From an uncultured Eubacteriales bacterium (lineage in GTDB: Bacteria; Bacillota; Clostridia; Oscillospirales; Oscillospiraceae): a stretch of 49,948 nucleotides of DNA. Of the stretch, positions 14,456 to 22,037 are shown piece after piece. How positions within the stretch are numbered: position 1 is the stretch's first letter; each line of letters opens with the position of its first letter. Location of the stretch: assembly GCA_900317905.1 (NCBI GenBank), contig ONIN01000018.1:1-49948 (forward strand), written 5' to 3'. The notes below the pieces were generated by a model that was not told where the DNA came from, made no database searches, and was given only the letters and a program-made list of their open reading frames with translations. Made by a program: the position numbers and the translations under genes.

Positions 14456-14503
14456 AGCGCCTGATCTGTGGTATACTCAAAGCCACATATCAGGCGCTTT
14501 TCA
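14456..14503 (+). terminator. Terminator between xis and int
   Basis: AGCGCCTGAT (14456-14465) pairs with ATCAGGCGCT (14489-14498), with inner GTGG/CCAC arms, followed by TTT. It would keep int expression low relative to xis. Confidence 0.75.
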
Positions 14504-14519
14504 TTAAAGGAGGCATGAG

Positions 14520-15677
14520 ATGTCAGAAAAGCGCAAGGATCACCGCGGGCGCGTCCTGAAAAAAGGGGAGAGCCAGCGGAAAGATCGCACCTATCAATAT
14601 CGTTATTCAGACCCCTTCGGCAAGCGCCGATACGTTTATGCAGAAACGCTGCAGGAATTGCGTGAAAAGGAAGCCGAGATCCAGCGAGATCTGGCCGACG
14701 GCATCCGTACTGTGGACGGGGGAATGACCGTACTGGAACTGATGGATCGCTATCTGTCGCTGCAGCACGGCATCCGACCGAACACGGTGTCAAATCACAA
14801 TTATGTCCGAAAGATCGTGGCGAAAGAGGTGTTCGGACAGCGGCTGATCCGGGATATCGGAACCTCTGATGTAAAGCTGTGGTTCATCAAATTGAATCAA
14901 GAGGGCAAACGCTACAGCACGCTTCAAAGTCTGCGGGGCGTCCTGAAACCGGCCTTTGACATGGCGGTGGAGGAGGACATTCTTCGCAAGAACCCCTTTG
15001 CTTTTCCGCTCAGCCGTGTTGTTGCCAATGACACGGAGTCCCGCGAACCGCTGACGGACGAACAGGTGGACGACTTTTTCGCGTTTGTCCAAAACGGAAA
15101 AAGCAGCCGCAAGTATTATGATCAGCTGGTCATCCTGCTGGGCACCGGTCTGCGCGTCAGTGAGCTCTTCGGGCTCACGCTTGCGGATGTGGACTTCAAG
15201 CGTCGGCGCATCCGCGTGGACCGCCAGCTGCAGTATGACCGCAACGGAAAGCTCTATGTGCAGAAGCCCAAAACCGCCAGCGGAGAGCGGTATATCCCGC
15301 TGCTCGATGATGCGGTGCTGGAGGCTTTTCGCCGCGTGGTGCAAAACCGCGGCAGACCCAAGGTGGAGACCGTGGTGGACGGCGTTTCCGGATTCCTGTT
15401 CATCGACAAAAACGGAAAGCCGAAGACCAACTACTCGCTGCAGCATGGACTAAAACGAATCGTAGAGCATTACAATGAGACCCATGAACCGATCACCCTC
15501 ACGCCCCACGTGCTGCGCCACACCTTCTGCACGCGCATGGCGCAGGCAGGGATGCCCGTGAAGGAACTGCAGTATCTGATGGGCCACGCGGACGTGGGCA
15601 CGACGCTGAATATTTATACGCATCTGAGCTACGACGCGGCGGAAAAATCCATGCAGAAAATCCTGCTGAGCGGCTGA
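14520..15677 (+). CDS. int: Tyrosine integrase (Tn916-Int type)
   Basis: 385 residues. An N-terminal arm-site-binding domain (YQYRYSDPFGKRRYVYAE, about 25-42), a core-binding domain (about 70-165) and the catalytic domain (about 175-380). The catalytic set is complete: Arg212 (GTGLRVSEL), Lys252 region (QKPKTASGER), His330 and Arg333 (HVLRHTF), His356 (MGHADV) and nucleophile Tyr366 (NIYTHL). It inserts and excises the element by site-specific recombination. ATG 14520 follows AAAGGAGG. It is the last element gene; the right attachment site should be within 120 bases of its stop. Confidence 0.94.
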   Translation: MSEKRKDHRGRVLKKGESQRKDRTYQYRYSDPFGKRRYVYAETLQELREKEAEIQRDLADGIRTVDGGMTVLELMDRYLSLQHGIRPNTVSNHNYVRKIVAKEVFGQRLIRDIGTSDVKLWFIKLNQEGKRYSTLQSLRGVLKPAFDMAVEEDILRKNPFAFPLSRVVANDTESREPLTDEQVDDFFAFVQNGKSSRKYYDQLVILLGTGLRVSELFGLTLADVDFKRRRIRVDRQLQYDRNGKLYVQKPKTASGERYIPLLDDAVLEAFRRVVQNRGRPKVETVVDGVSGFLFIDKNGKPKTNYSLQHGLKRIVEHYNETHEPITLTPHVLRHTFCTRMAQAGMPVKELQYLMGHADVGTTLNIYTHLSYDAAEKSMQKILLSG

Positions 15678-15684
15678 AAAACGC

Positions 15685-15705
15685 TACACCATTTTTACAC
15701 CATTT
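15685..15705 (+). repeat. Direct repeats after int
   Basis: TACACCATTT occurs twice at 15685-15694 and 15696-15705. Short direct repeats near an attachment site often serve as integrase arm sites. Confidence 0.45.
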
Positions 15706-15761
15706 CTGCAGAAACCTGCGAAGAGTTACAAAAGGTTACATCAAACCAAAATGCAAAAAGT

Positions 15762-15776
15762 CGTTGATTTTCAACG
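15762..15776. other. Candidate attachment core (right end)
   Basis: CGTTGATTTTCAACG has 6-bp inverted arms, the form expected of a tyrosine recombinase core site. It lies 85 bases after int and 21 bases before the phosphatase gene, where base composition returns to that of the core chromosome. No identical copy was found at the left side, so this is unproven. A 12-base match, TTGATTTTCAAC, recurs at 16256-16267. Confidence 0.35.
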
Positions 15777-15797
15777 GTTTTGGAGGGATATAAAGAG

Positions 15798-16259
15798 ATG
15801 AAAAAGATCCTGTTTTTGTGTCACGGCAATATCTGCCGGTCTCCCATGGCGGAGTTTGTGATGAAAAAGCTGACGGCGGAGGCCGGGGTGGGGGACACGC
15901 TCCGGATCGAGTCCGCGGCCACCAGCAGGGAGGAGATCGGCAACGACCTGTACCCGCCGGCGCAGCGGTGTCTCAGGAGCCACGGCGTGCCCTTTACCCA
16001 TCGAAGGGCGCGGCAGGTGACGTCGGAGGACTACGACGCATACGACCTCATCGTCATCATGGAGGAATACAATCGCCGGAACCTGCGCGGGGTACTGCGG
16101 GAGGATCCGGAGGGCAAGGTGCGCACGCTCATGAGCTTTGCCGGTTCGAACCGGGACGTAGCGGACCCCTGGTATACCAACGACTTCGAAACCGCCTATG
16201 AAGACATTTTCGAGGGCTGCGAGGCGTTGCTGAGGCAGATTCGGAGAGGAAGTATTTGA
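15798..16259 (+). CDS. Low-molecular-weight protein-tyrosine phosphatase
   Basis: 153 residues. The active-site loop CHGNICRS gives nucleophile Cys8 and Arg14, and DPW near residue 122 supplies the general acid Asp. These cytoplasmic enzymes remove phosphate from tyrosine (or arginine in YwlE-type members); specificity cannot be read here. ATG 15798 follows GGAGGG at a spacing of about 11, with a possible weaker AAAGAG site nearer. A terminator lies 15 bases after the stop. Codon use matches the high-GC core, so it is probably the first chromosomal gene right of the mobile element. Confidence 0.9.
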   Translation: MKKILFLCHGNICRSPMAEFVMKKLTAEAGVGDTLRIESAATSREEIGNDLYPPAQRCLRSHGVPFTHRRARQVTSEDYDAYDLIVIMEEYNRRNLRGVLREDPEGKVRTLMSFAGSNRDVADPWYTNDFETAYEDIFEGCEALLRQIRRGSI

Positions 16260-16273
16260 TTTTCAACAAAAAC

Positions 16274-16302
16274 AAAGCGCGCTGCGGTTTGCAGCGCGCT
16301 TT
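16274..16302. terminator. Bidirectional terminator
   Basis: AAAGCGCGCTGC (16274-16285) pairs perfectly with GCAGCGCGCTTT (16291-16302), between the convergent phosphatase and DegV genes. Confidence 0.85.
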
Positions 16303-16321
16303 GAAATATGTTATGATGCTT

Positions 16322-17170
16322 TTACTTGTGATAATAGAGAATACCCATGCAGCCGGGGCCGCAGTGCTGACTGACCGTGCAGCCGGCCTGGGTGTGCAGC
16401 ACCTCGTCGAAGGGCTGGCAGGCGCGAACCACATCCTCCAGCTCCTGACGGACTTCCTCAGAGAGACCGGAGTCGGTGATGAAGATCCGGTGGGTGTCGA
16501 TGTCGTCGCGGCCTTTGAGACGGTCCTCGATGTACTGGATGTAGCACTTCTTGATGTTGCCGCGGTACTTCTTGCCCACGCCCATGGTGCCGTCCTTCAC
16601 CTCGATGCTGGGCTTGAGCCCCAGAAGATTGGCGCCGAAAGCGGCGAGGGAGGAGCAGCGTCCGCCGGCCTTGAGGAACTCCAGGGTATCCAGCACAAAG
16701 CTGACGTCCAGCTTGCCGCGCTTCTCGGTGAGATGGGCGGCGATCTCCTCGGCGGTCATCTTGCCCTCTGCGGCCATCTCGGCGGCGTTGAGCACCAGGT
16801 GACCGATACCGGTGGAGAGGTTCCGGGCGTCCACGGGGAAAACCTTCCCGGGGAAGTCCTTCGCGGCGATGCAGGCGTTCTGATAGCAGCCGGACATGTC
16901 GCTGGAGATGGTAAAGTGGATCACTGCGTCGTGGGTTTTCAGCTGCTCACTGAAGAAAGAGATATAATCGGACACATTCACCGCTGCGGTCTGGTAGAGC
17001 TTGCCGGTCTTGCGCACGTGCTCATAGAGGTCCTCGGGGCGGATGTCCACGCCGTCCTGCCAGCTCTGCTCCCCGTCGATGATGTAGAGCGGGGTAATGC
17101 CGACGCCATACTGCGCGATCAGCTCGGGGGAGAGGTCGCAGGTGCTGTCGGCGGAAATTTTAATGTTCAA
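16322..17170 (-). CDS. DegV family fatty-acid-binding protein
   Basis: 282 residues with the DegV two-domain fold. N-terminal motif ISADSTCDLSPEL (about 4-16); middle IHFTISSDMSGCYQNA, with the ser/thr pattern that binds the fatty-acid head group; and LDTLEFLKAGGRCS (about 160-173). Family members bind a fatty acid, and FakB relatives present it to the kinase FakA for phosphorylation. No fakA is nearby. The C-terminus QHCGPGCMGILYYHK is the common ending. Monocistronic, reading away from miaA. Confidence 0.9.
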   Translation of the reverse strand: MNIKISADSTCDLSPELIAQYGVGITPLYIIDGEQSWQDGVDIRPEDLYEHVRKTGKLYQTAAVNVSDYISFFSEQLKTHDAVIHFTISSDMSGCYQNACIAAKDFPGKVFPVDARNLSTGIGHLVLNAAEMAAEGKMTAEEIAAHLTEKRGKLDVSFVLDTLEFLKAGGRCSSLAAFGANLLGLKPSIEVKDGTMGVGKKYRGNIKKCYIQYIEDRLKGRDDIDTHRIFITDSGLSEEVRQELEDVVRACQPFDEVLHTQAGCTVSQHCGPGCMGILYYHK

Positions 17171-17282
17171 TCGATCACCTCATCGTGAAATTCCGTGGTT
17201 TTTCAATGATAACAAGGGGATTTTAACACTTTTCTAATAATTTGTATAGCCCCAAAATAAAATTTTAAGGAGAATTTCGACC

Positions 17283-18227
17283 ATGGCGCCGAAAATTGTT
17301 GTAATTACAGGGCCTACAGCCTCGGGAAAGACCGCTTTGGGCGTCGCTTTGTGCCAGAAATTAGGCGGCGAAGTGGTCTCCGCGGACTCCATGCAGATCT
17401 ATCGGAGTATGGACATCGGCACCGCGAAGCCGACGAAGGAAGAGATGCAGGGCATCCCCCACCACATGATCGACGTGGCCGACCCGGAGGAGAATTACTC
17501 CGTGGCGAGATATGTGGAGGAGGCCGCCGCCGCGGTGGAGGACATCCTGAACCGGGGGAAGCTGCCGGTGCTGGTGGGCGGTACGGGGCTCTATATCGAC
17601 TCGCTGCTGTCAGGCCGTACCTTCGCGGGCGGCCCGGTGGATCCGGCGCTTCGAGAGGAACTCAGTGAACGGTACGACGAGATTGGCGGCAGGGGGCTCC
17701 TGGGGGAGCTTCGAAAGGTGGATCCCGAGCGGGCGGCGAAGCTCCATGAGGCCGACAAAAAGCGGATCGTCCGTGCGCTGGAGGTCTACATCCTCACCGG
17801 GAAGACCATCACCCAGCACGATCTGGAGACCCAGGCCATCCCGCCGCGCTACGAGGCCGCGAAGCTGGCTTTGGATTTCCGTGACCGCCAGGATCTCTAT
17901 GACCGGATCGACCGCAGGGTGGATCTGATGTTCGAGCAGGGACTGCTCAGCGAAGTGCGGTCTCTTTTGGAGTCCGGCGTCCCCGCAGACTGCACCGCCA
18001 TGCAGGCCATCGGCTACAAGGAGGCCGTGGGCGCGGTTCTGGGCACCTGCAGCGAGACGGAGGCGGCTGAGAAGATCAAGATGGAGTCCCGCCGCTACGC
18101 CAAACGGCAGCTCACCTGGCTCAGAAGAGATCCGACGATCGAGTGGCACCGGTTTGAGAAAACGCCGGATCTGAACGACGCATTACGGCATTCGACAGAA
18201 TTCCTCCGAACCCTTGGAATAGAATGA
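17283..18227 (+). CDS. miaA: tRNA dimethylallyltransferase MiaA
   Basis: 314 residues. Walker A-like GPTASGKT (about 10-17), the substrate segment SADSMQIYRSMDIGTAKPT (about 36-54) and GGTGLYIDSLL (about 100-110) define MiaA. It adds a dimethylallyl group to A37 of tRNAs reading UNN codons, upstream of MiaB. ATG 17283 follows AAGGAG. It is followed by hfq, the order conserved in many bacteria, but a promoter-like sequence lies between the two. Confidence 0.96.
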   Translation: MAPKIVVITGPTASGKTALGVALCQKLGGEVVSADSMQIYRSMDIGTAKPTKEEMQGIPHHMIDVADPEENYSVARYVEEAAAAVEDILNRGKLPVLVGGTGLYIDSLLSGRTFAGGPVDPALREELSERYDEIGGRGLLGELRKVDPERAAKLHEADKKRIVRALEVYILTGKTITQHDLETQAIPPRYEAAKLALDFRDRQDLYDRIDRRVDLMFEQGLLSEVRSLLESGVPADCTAMQAIGYKEAVGAVLGTCSETEAAEKIKMESRRYAKRQLTWLRRDPTIEWHRFEKTPDLNDALRHSTEFLRTLGIE

Positions 18228-18289
18228 AGTACTGCAAATGAAACGCCGGAAGGGACCAGCGCCCGGGGTTATTTGTAGAATTTTACTAT

Positions 18290-18317
18290 TTCATGGGGCG
18301 GGAGAATGTGGTATACT
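18290..18317 (+). promoter_or_regulatory. Possible hfq promoter
   Basis: TTCATG (18290-18295), a 16-bp spacer and TATACT (18312-18317). The -10 is good and the -35 weak. It would give hfq its own start in addition to read-through from miaA. Confidence 0.4.
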
Positions 18318-18355
18318 TATAAAATGGCCCGCTCTGAAGGAAGGAGCGAAAGGCT

Positions 18356-18580
18356 ATGCAGAAAGCACAGAATTTACAGGAGGGTTTCCTCAACCGGATC
18401 CGGACGGAGCGTGTGCCGGTGACGGTCTTTCTGGTGAACGGATTCCAGATGCGCGGCACCCTGCGGGGGTTTGACAATTTCGTTGTCCTGCTGGAGAGCG
18501 AGGGTCGGCAGCAGCTGATCTTCAAGCACGCGATCTCCACGGTGGCGCCGGTGCGGAATCTGGACTGGCAGGAGGGGTGA
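18356..18580 (+). CDS. hfq: RNA chaperone Hfq
   Basis: 74 residues, a normal size for Gram-positive Hfq. The Sm1 motif around [20 protein letters not shown] and Sm2 around [10 protein letters not shown] (KH pattern) are both present. A hexamer binds small RNAs and mRNAs at U- and A-rich stretches. There is no long C-terminal tail. ATG 18356 follows AAGGAG. It directly follows miaA. Confidence 0.95.
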   Translation: MQKAQNLQEGFLNRIRTERVPVTVFLVNGFQMRGTLRGFDNFVVLLESEGRQQLIFKHAISTVAPVRNLDWQEG

Positions 18581-18611
18581 GACCCTTTTCGCAAGGTAGG
18601 TGAGTTGCGCC

Positions 18612-19817
18612 ATGAAAACCAAAAAAGAAGGCTTTGGCCGGGTGTCCTATTGGGCCACTGCGGTCATCGTGGTGATTCTGGCGCTCTATATCGCCATCCC
18701 GGTGGTGCGGCAGGTGCAGTCGGAGTATGAGACCGAGACCGTCAGCTACATCACCGTCACCGAGTCCGGCACCACCTCCGGCTGCATCGTGAGAAGCGAG
18801 CAGCTCATCACGTCGGACCGGCCCCATATTTCTTATATGATCCAAAACGGTGAGCACATCTCCGCCGGCGGCACCGTGGCCCTGGCCACCCAGGATCAGA
18901 GCGATCTGGATCTGGCCGCCAGAGCCGCCGAGGTGGAGACGGAGATCACCTACGTCCGCTCCCTGCTGGCAAGTCTCAGCAACGCGGCGGACCAGACAGA
19001 GACCGAGACCGCCATCCGCAGCACGGTCTACCGGCTCAGCAGCGCCGCCGCCGAGACGGACGCCGCCGGACTGGACAACGCCTCCGTTACCCTCTCCAGC
19101 CTTCTGCGGGGCGGCGAGGGCAGCGTGACCCAGAAGGATCTGGACGATCTCCAGACGGAGCTGAACCAGATCCGCGGCAGCATGCGCAGCGACAACGTGG
19201 TGGTGGCCCCGGCTGCCGGCACCTTCACCGCTGAGGCCGATGGCTTCGAGGGACTCAAGCCGGATCAGCTGGAGGACATCGACCCCGACGGGGTGGACGC
19301 CCTGCGGGATCAGAACACGCAGGTTTCGGACAACGTCATCGGCAAGCTGGTCACGGACGCCACCTGGTATTACGCCGCCGTCATGTCCGAGGAGGACGCC
19401 TCCCGGCTGAAGGTGGGGGGCGAGACCTCTCTGGACTTCGGCTACAGGAACTCCAGCAACGTCCGCGCTGTGGTGAAATCCATCAGTCACCCTAACCACA
19501 AGGGCAATGTGGCGGTGGTGTTCCGCTGCACCTCAGCCCTCTCCGAGACGCTGAGCCTGCGCGCCTCCGAGGCGGAGGTGGTCTTCAAGACCTACAGCGG
19601 CCTGAAGGTCACCAAGCGGGCCGTCCACGTGGAGGACGGTCAAACCGTGGTCTACGCCGTCAGCGCCGGGGTCATGGAAGAAAAGCCCGTCACCATCCTC
19701 TATGAGGGCGAGGACTTTTATCTGGTGGCCGCCGAGAACGAGGGCGGCTCTCTCCGTGCAGACAACGAGATCATCGTCTCCGGCAGAGACCTGGGCGACG
19801 GCAACGTTGTGAATTAA
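18612..19817 (+). CDS. HlyD-like membrane fusion/adaptor protein
   Basis: 401 residues. One transmembrane helix near the N-terminus (about 12-32), a biotinyl-lipoyl-like half (about 50-85), a coiled-coil hairpin (about 95-190), the second lipoyl half (VVVAPAAGTFTAEADG, about 197-212) and beta-barrel segments. This is the HlyD/RND adaptor layout on the outer face of the membrane. No transporter partner is adjacent, as is usual for this gene when it sits beside sepF in Clostridia. ATG 18612 with GGTGAG seven bases upstream is preferred over GTG 18600. A role in envelope or division processes is suggested only by position. Confidence 0.78.
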   Translation: MKTKKEGFGRVSYWATAVIVVILALYIAIPVVRQVQSEYETETVSYITVTESGTTSGCIVRSEQLITSDRPHISYMIQNGEHISAGGTVALATQDQSDLDLAARAAEVETEITYVRSLLASLSNAADQTETETAIRSTVYRLSSAAAETDAAGLDNASVTLSSLLRGGEGSVTQKDLDDLQTELNQIRGSMRSDNVVVAPAAGTFTAEADGFEGLKPDQLEDIDPDGVDALRDQNTQVSDNVIGKLVTDATWYYAAVMSEEDASRLKVGGETSLDFGYRNSSNVRAVVKSISHPNHKGNVAVVFRCTSALSETLSLRASEAEVVFKTYSGLKVTKRAVHVEDGQTVVYAVSAGVMEEKPVTILYEGEDFYLVAAENEGGSLRADNEIIVSGRDLGDGNVVN

Positions 19818-19828
19818 CAATCTCCGTA

Positions 19829-19850
19829 GGGCGGGGACCCGCGCCCCGCC
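19829..19850. repeat. GC-rich intergenic hairpin
   Basis: GGCGGGG and CCCCGCC (19830-19836, 19844-19850) form a short stem after CCGTAG. The form resembles dispersed intergenic palindromes of Oscillospiraceae; only one copy was seen here. Confidence 0.35.
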
Positions 19851-19893
19851 GCTAACCCCATAAGTCAAACGTTAGCACAAAGGACTTGATACC

Positions 19894-20589
19894 ATGAGCA
19901 TCCGCGAAAATGTGGCTGCCATCCGTGCCCGGGTGGACGCCGCCGCCATCGAGAGCGGCCGGAAGCCGGAGGATATTCTCCTGGTGGCCGCCACGAAGAT
20001 GAATGACGCCGACCGGGTCAAAGAGGCCGTGGCCGCCGGGGTGGACGCCTGCGGCGAGAACCGGGTGCAGGAGCTTCTGGAAAAGCATCCGAAAGGCGCC
20101 TACGAGGGCAAGCCCGTCCACTTCATCGGCCATCTGCAGACCAACAAGGTGAAGCAGATTGTGGGCCTGGTGGATCTGATCCAGAGCGTGGACTCCGAAG
20201 CGCTGCTGCAGAAGATCGACGCCCAGGCGGAAAAGCACGGCATCGTGCAGGACATCCTGATCGAAGTGAACATCGGCGATGAGGAGGCCAAATCCGGCGT
20301 CTCCCCCGAGGCGCTGCCGGCGCTGCTGGAGAAAGCATCCGCATATTCCCACCTGCGGGTGCGGGGGCTCATGGCCATCCCCCCGATCAGTCGGGAACCC
20401 GGCGGGAACAATGTCTATTTTTGCGCAATGTACAAGCTTTTTATTGACATCGGCGCAAAAAAATACGATAATGTTTCCATGGACTTTCTGTCCATGGGCA
20501 TGAGCGACGATTTTGAGGACGCTATCCGCTGCGGCGCCAATATGGTGCGCGTGGGCTCCTCCATCTTCGGCGCGAGACACTACGCTTAA
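19894..20589 (+). CDS. YggS/YlmE family PLP-homeostasis protein
   Basis: 231 residues, single-domain alanine-racemase-like barrel. The PLP lysine is Lys35 in LVAATKMND. Also present are GENRVQELLEK, HFIGHLQTNK, and SMGMSDDFEDAIRCGANMVRVG with the phosphate-binding residues. These proteins bind pyridoxal phosphate and help control B6 and amino-acid balance; no enzymatic reaction is known. ATG 19894 has only a weak ribosome site (AAAGGA about 13 bases upstream). It starts the yggS-sepF-divIVA run, as in many Gram-positives. Confidence 0.93.
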   Translation: MSIRENVAAIRARVDAAAIESGRKPEDILLVAATKMNDADRVKEAVAAGVDACGENRVQELLEKHPKGAYEGKPVHFIGHLQTNKVKQIVGLVDLIQSVDSEALLQKIDAQAEKHGIVQDILIEVNIGDEEAKSGVSPEALPALLEKASAYSHLRVRGLMAIPPISREPGGNNVYFCAMYKLFIDIGAKKYDNVSMDFLSMGMSDDFEDAIRCGANMVRVGSSIFGARHYA

Positions 20590-20606
20590 AGCGAGGGATA
20601 CAGAAT

Positions 20607-21197
20607 ATGTCGTTTCTGGACAAGCTTGGCCTGTTCACCGACGCCTACGGCGACGTGGACGAGGATGAATACTACGACCCCGGCCTGAATGACGATCCGG
20701 TGTTTGAGACGGTGAAGAACGATTCCTATTCGGAACCGGAGCCGGCGCCCGTCAAGCCGAAAAAGAAGAAAAAAGAGCGTCCCGCCCGGCGCAGCGTCTT
20801 TGCTGACGATTCCGAAGAGATCGAGTCTGAACCGATCCCCGAGCCGCCCCGCGCTACCCGTACCAGAGGTTCCAGCCGCCGCGGCTCCGGCCAGGTGGTG
20901 GATCTCAAGACCGGCACCAGCGGACGGGAGTTTGTGATCTTCCTGCCCACCACCTTCGAGGAGGGCGTCGAGATCATCGACCATATGATGTACGGACGGA
21001 TCGTTCTGGTAAATGAGGAACGGCTCTCTCCGGAGCTGTCCCGCCGCATGACGGACTCTCTCTCCGGCGCGGCCTACGCCCTCGGCGGCAAGCTGCTGCG
21101 TGTCGGCAGCCTGAAGGCCGTGGTGTTCACGCCGCACGGAGTCGCGCTTCTCAACGACCAGCTGGATGAGCTGGAGAGCAGTGTTTTGAAACTTTAA
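20607..21197 (+). CDS. sepF: Cell division protein SepF
   Basis: 196 residues. The N-terminal membrane-binding helix MSFLDKLGLF is followed by a long acidic and proline-rich linker (about 20-105) and the DUF552/SepF core (about 108-190: REFVIFLPTTFEEGVEIIDH to LKAVVFTPHG). SepF polymers anchor FtsZ to the membrane and shape the septum. The linker is longer than in Bacillus. ATG 20607 is 17 bases after yggS, in the same operon. Confidence 0.93.
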   Translation: MSFLDKLGLFTDAYGDVDEDEYYDPGLNDDPVFETVKNDSYSEPEPAPVKPKKKKKERPARRSVFADDSEEIESEPIPEPPRATRTRGSSRRGSGQVVDLKTGTSGREFVIFLPTTFEEGVEIIDHMMYGRIVLVNEERLSPELSRRMTDSLSGAAYALGGKLLRVGSLKAVVFTPHGVALLNDQLDELESSVLKL

Positions 21198-21215
21198 GAA
21201 CGGGGGATATAGAGT

Positions 21216-21938
21216 ATGACGCCGCAGGAAATCAGAGAAAGAAATCTGGAAAAAGTGCTGTTTACCGGCTATGACATGGGCGCTGTGGATCGTCTCCGCG
21301 AGGAATGCGCCGAGGCTCTGGCCGCGAAGGAAAAAGAAGTCGCCGTTTTGAGCGGCAAGATCAAGGTGCTCGTCACTTCCGTGGAAGAGTACCGCGCCAC
21401 CGAAGAGGAGATGCGCCGCACCCTGCGCATCGCCCAGGAGAGAGCAGAGGAGATCACGGCCGAGGCGGAAGCCACGGCCAGTAAGATTACCAGCGACGCC
21501 GAGGCCTATGCCCGCCAGGTCATGGCCGACGCCGACGCCTATTCCCAGCGCGTGGTCGGCGGCCTGCAGCAGGCCAAGGCTGCGGAGGAGGAGCGGCTGC
21601 TGAACGCCCAGAGCGCCACGGTCCGCTTCATCGAAGAGACCCGCAGCATGTGCATGACCCAGCTGGATTATCTCGACACCATCGCCGCCGCCCAGCGGGC
21701 GAACCTGCCCGAGGAGCCGGAGGTTCCCGAGGCTCCCGCAGTTGCTGTGGAAGCGGAGGAAGTCGAAGAGAGCATCCCGCTGGTGGAGGTGGACGCCTCC
21801 CAGCTGCCGGAGCCGGAAGAGGATGAGGAGCAGCCCCTGGACGGGCAACTCGTCATGCAGGACGCTGCCCCCGTGGAGCTCACCCCTGAGAGTTCCATCG
21901 AGGATACCCAGCTGTTCCACATTTCCTCCGAGGACTGA
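21216..21938 (+). CDS. divIVA: DivIVA domain protein
   Basis: 240 residues. The N-terminal DivIVA segment (MTPQEIRERNLEKVLFTGYD then MGAVDRLREECAEALAAK) is followed by a coiled coil to about 150 and an acidic, disordered tail. DivIVA binds curved membrane at septa and poles. The gene follows sepF by 18 bases. The usual ylmG and ylmH between sepF and divIVA are absent here. Confidence 0.9.
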   Translation: MTPQEIRERNLEKVLFTGYDMGAVDRLREECAEALAAKEKEVAVLSGKIKVLVTSVEEYRATEEEMRRTLRIAQERAEEITAEAEATASKITSDAEAYARQVMADADAYSQRVVGGLQQAKAAEEERLLNAQSATVRFIEETRSMCMTQLDYLDTIAAAQRANLPEEPEVPEAPAVAVEAEEVEESIPLVEVDASQLPEPEEDEEQPLDGQLVMQDAAPVELTPESSIEDTQLFHISSED

Positions 21939-21965
21939 ACCCGGCACCATCCCGAAGCCAATGAT

Positions 21966-22003
21966 CCGCCGCGCAGGAGAGTTCTCGTGCGCGGGCGGTT
22001 TTT
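21966..22003 (+). terminator. Terminator or attenuator between divIVA and ileS
   Basis: CCGCC-GCGCA pairs with TGCGC-GGGCGG (one bulge) and is followed by TTTTT. With only 99 bases between the genes there is no room for a T-box leader, so simple termination is more likely. Confidence 0.65.
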
Positions 22004-22037
22004 CCCAAGCGGAATTTCACAAGAAGGAGTACATTAC

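Noticed and set aside
3689-15787. TTTTGGAGGG at both 3689-3698 and 15778-15787 as attachment repeats
   Set aside because: Each is the ribosome-site area of the next gene, so a 10-base match is expected by chance and function.
21939-22037. T-box riboswitch ahead of ileS
   Set aside because: Only 99 bases separate divIVA and ileS; there is one terminator hairpin and no room for the specifier stem.
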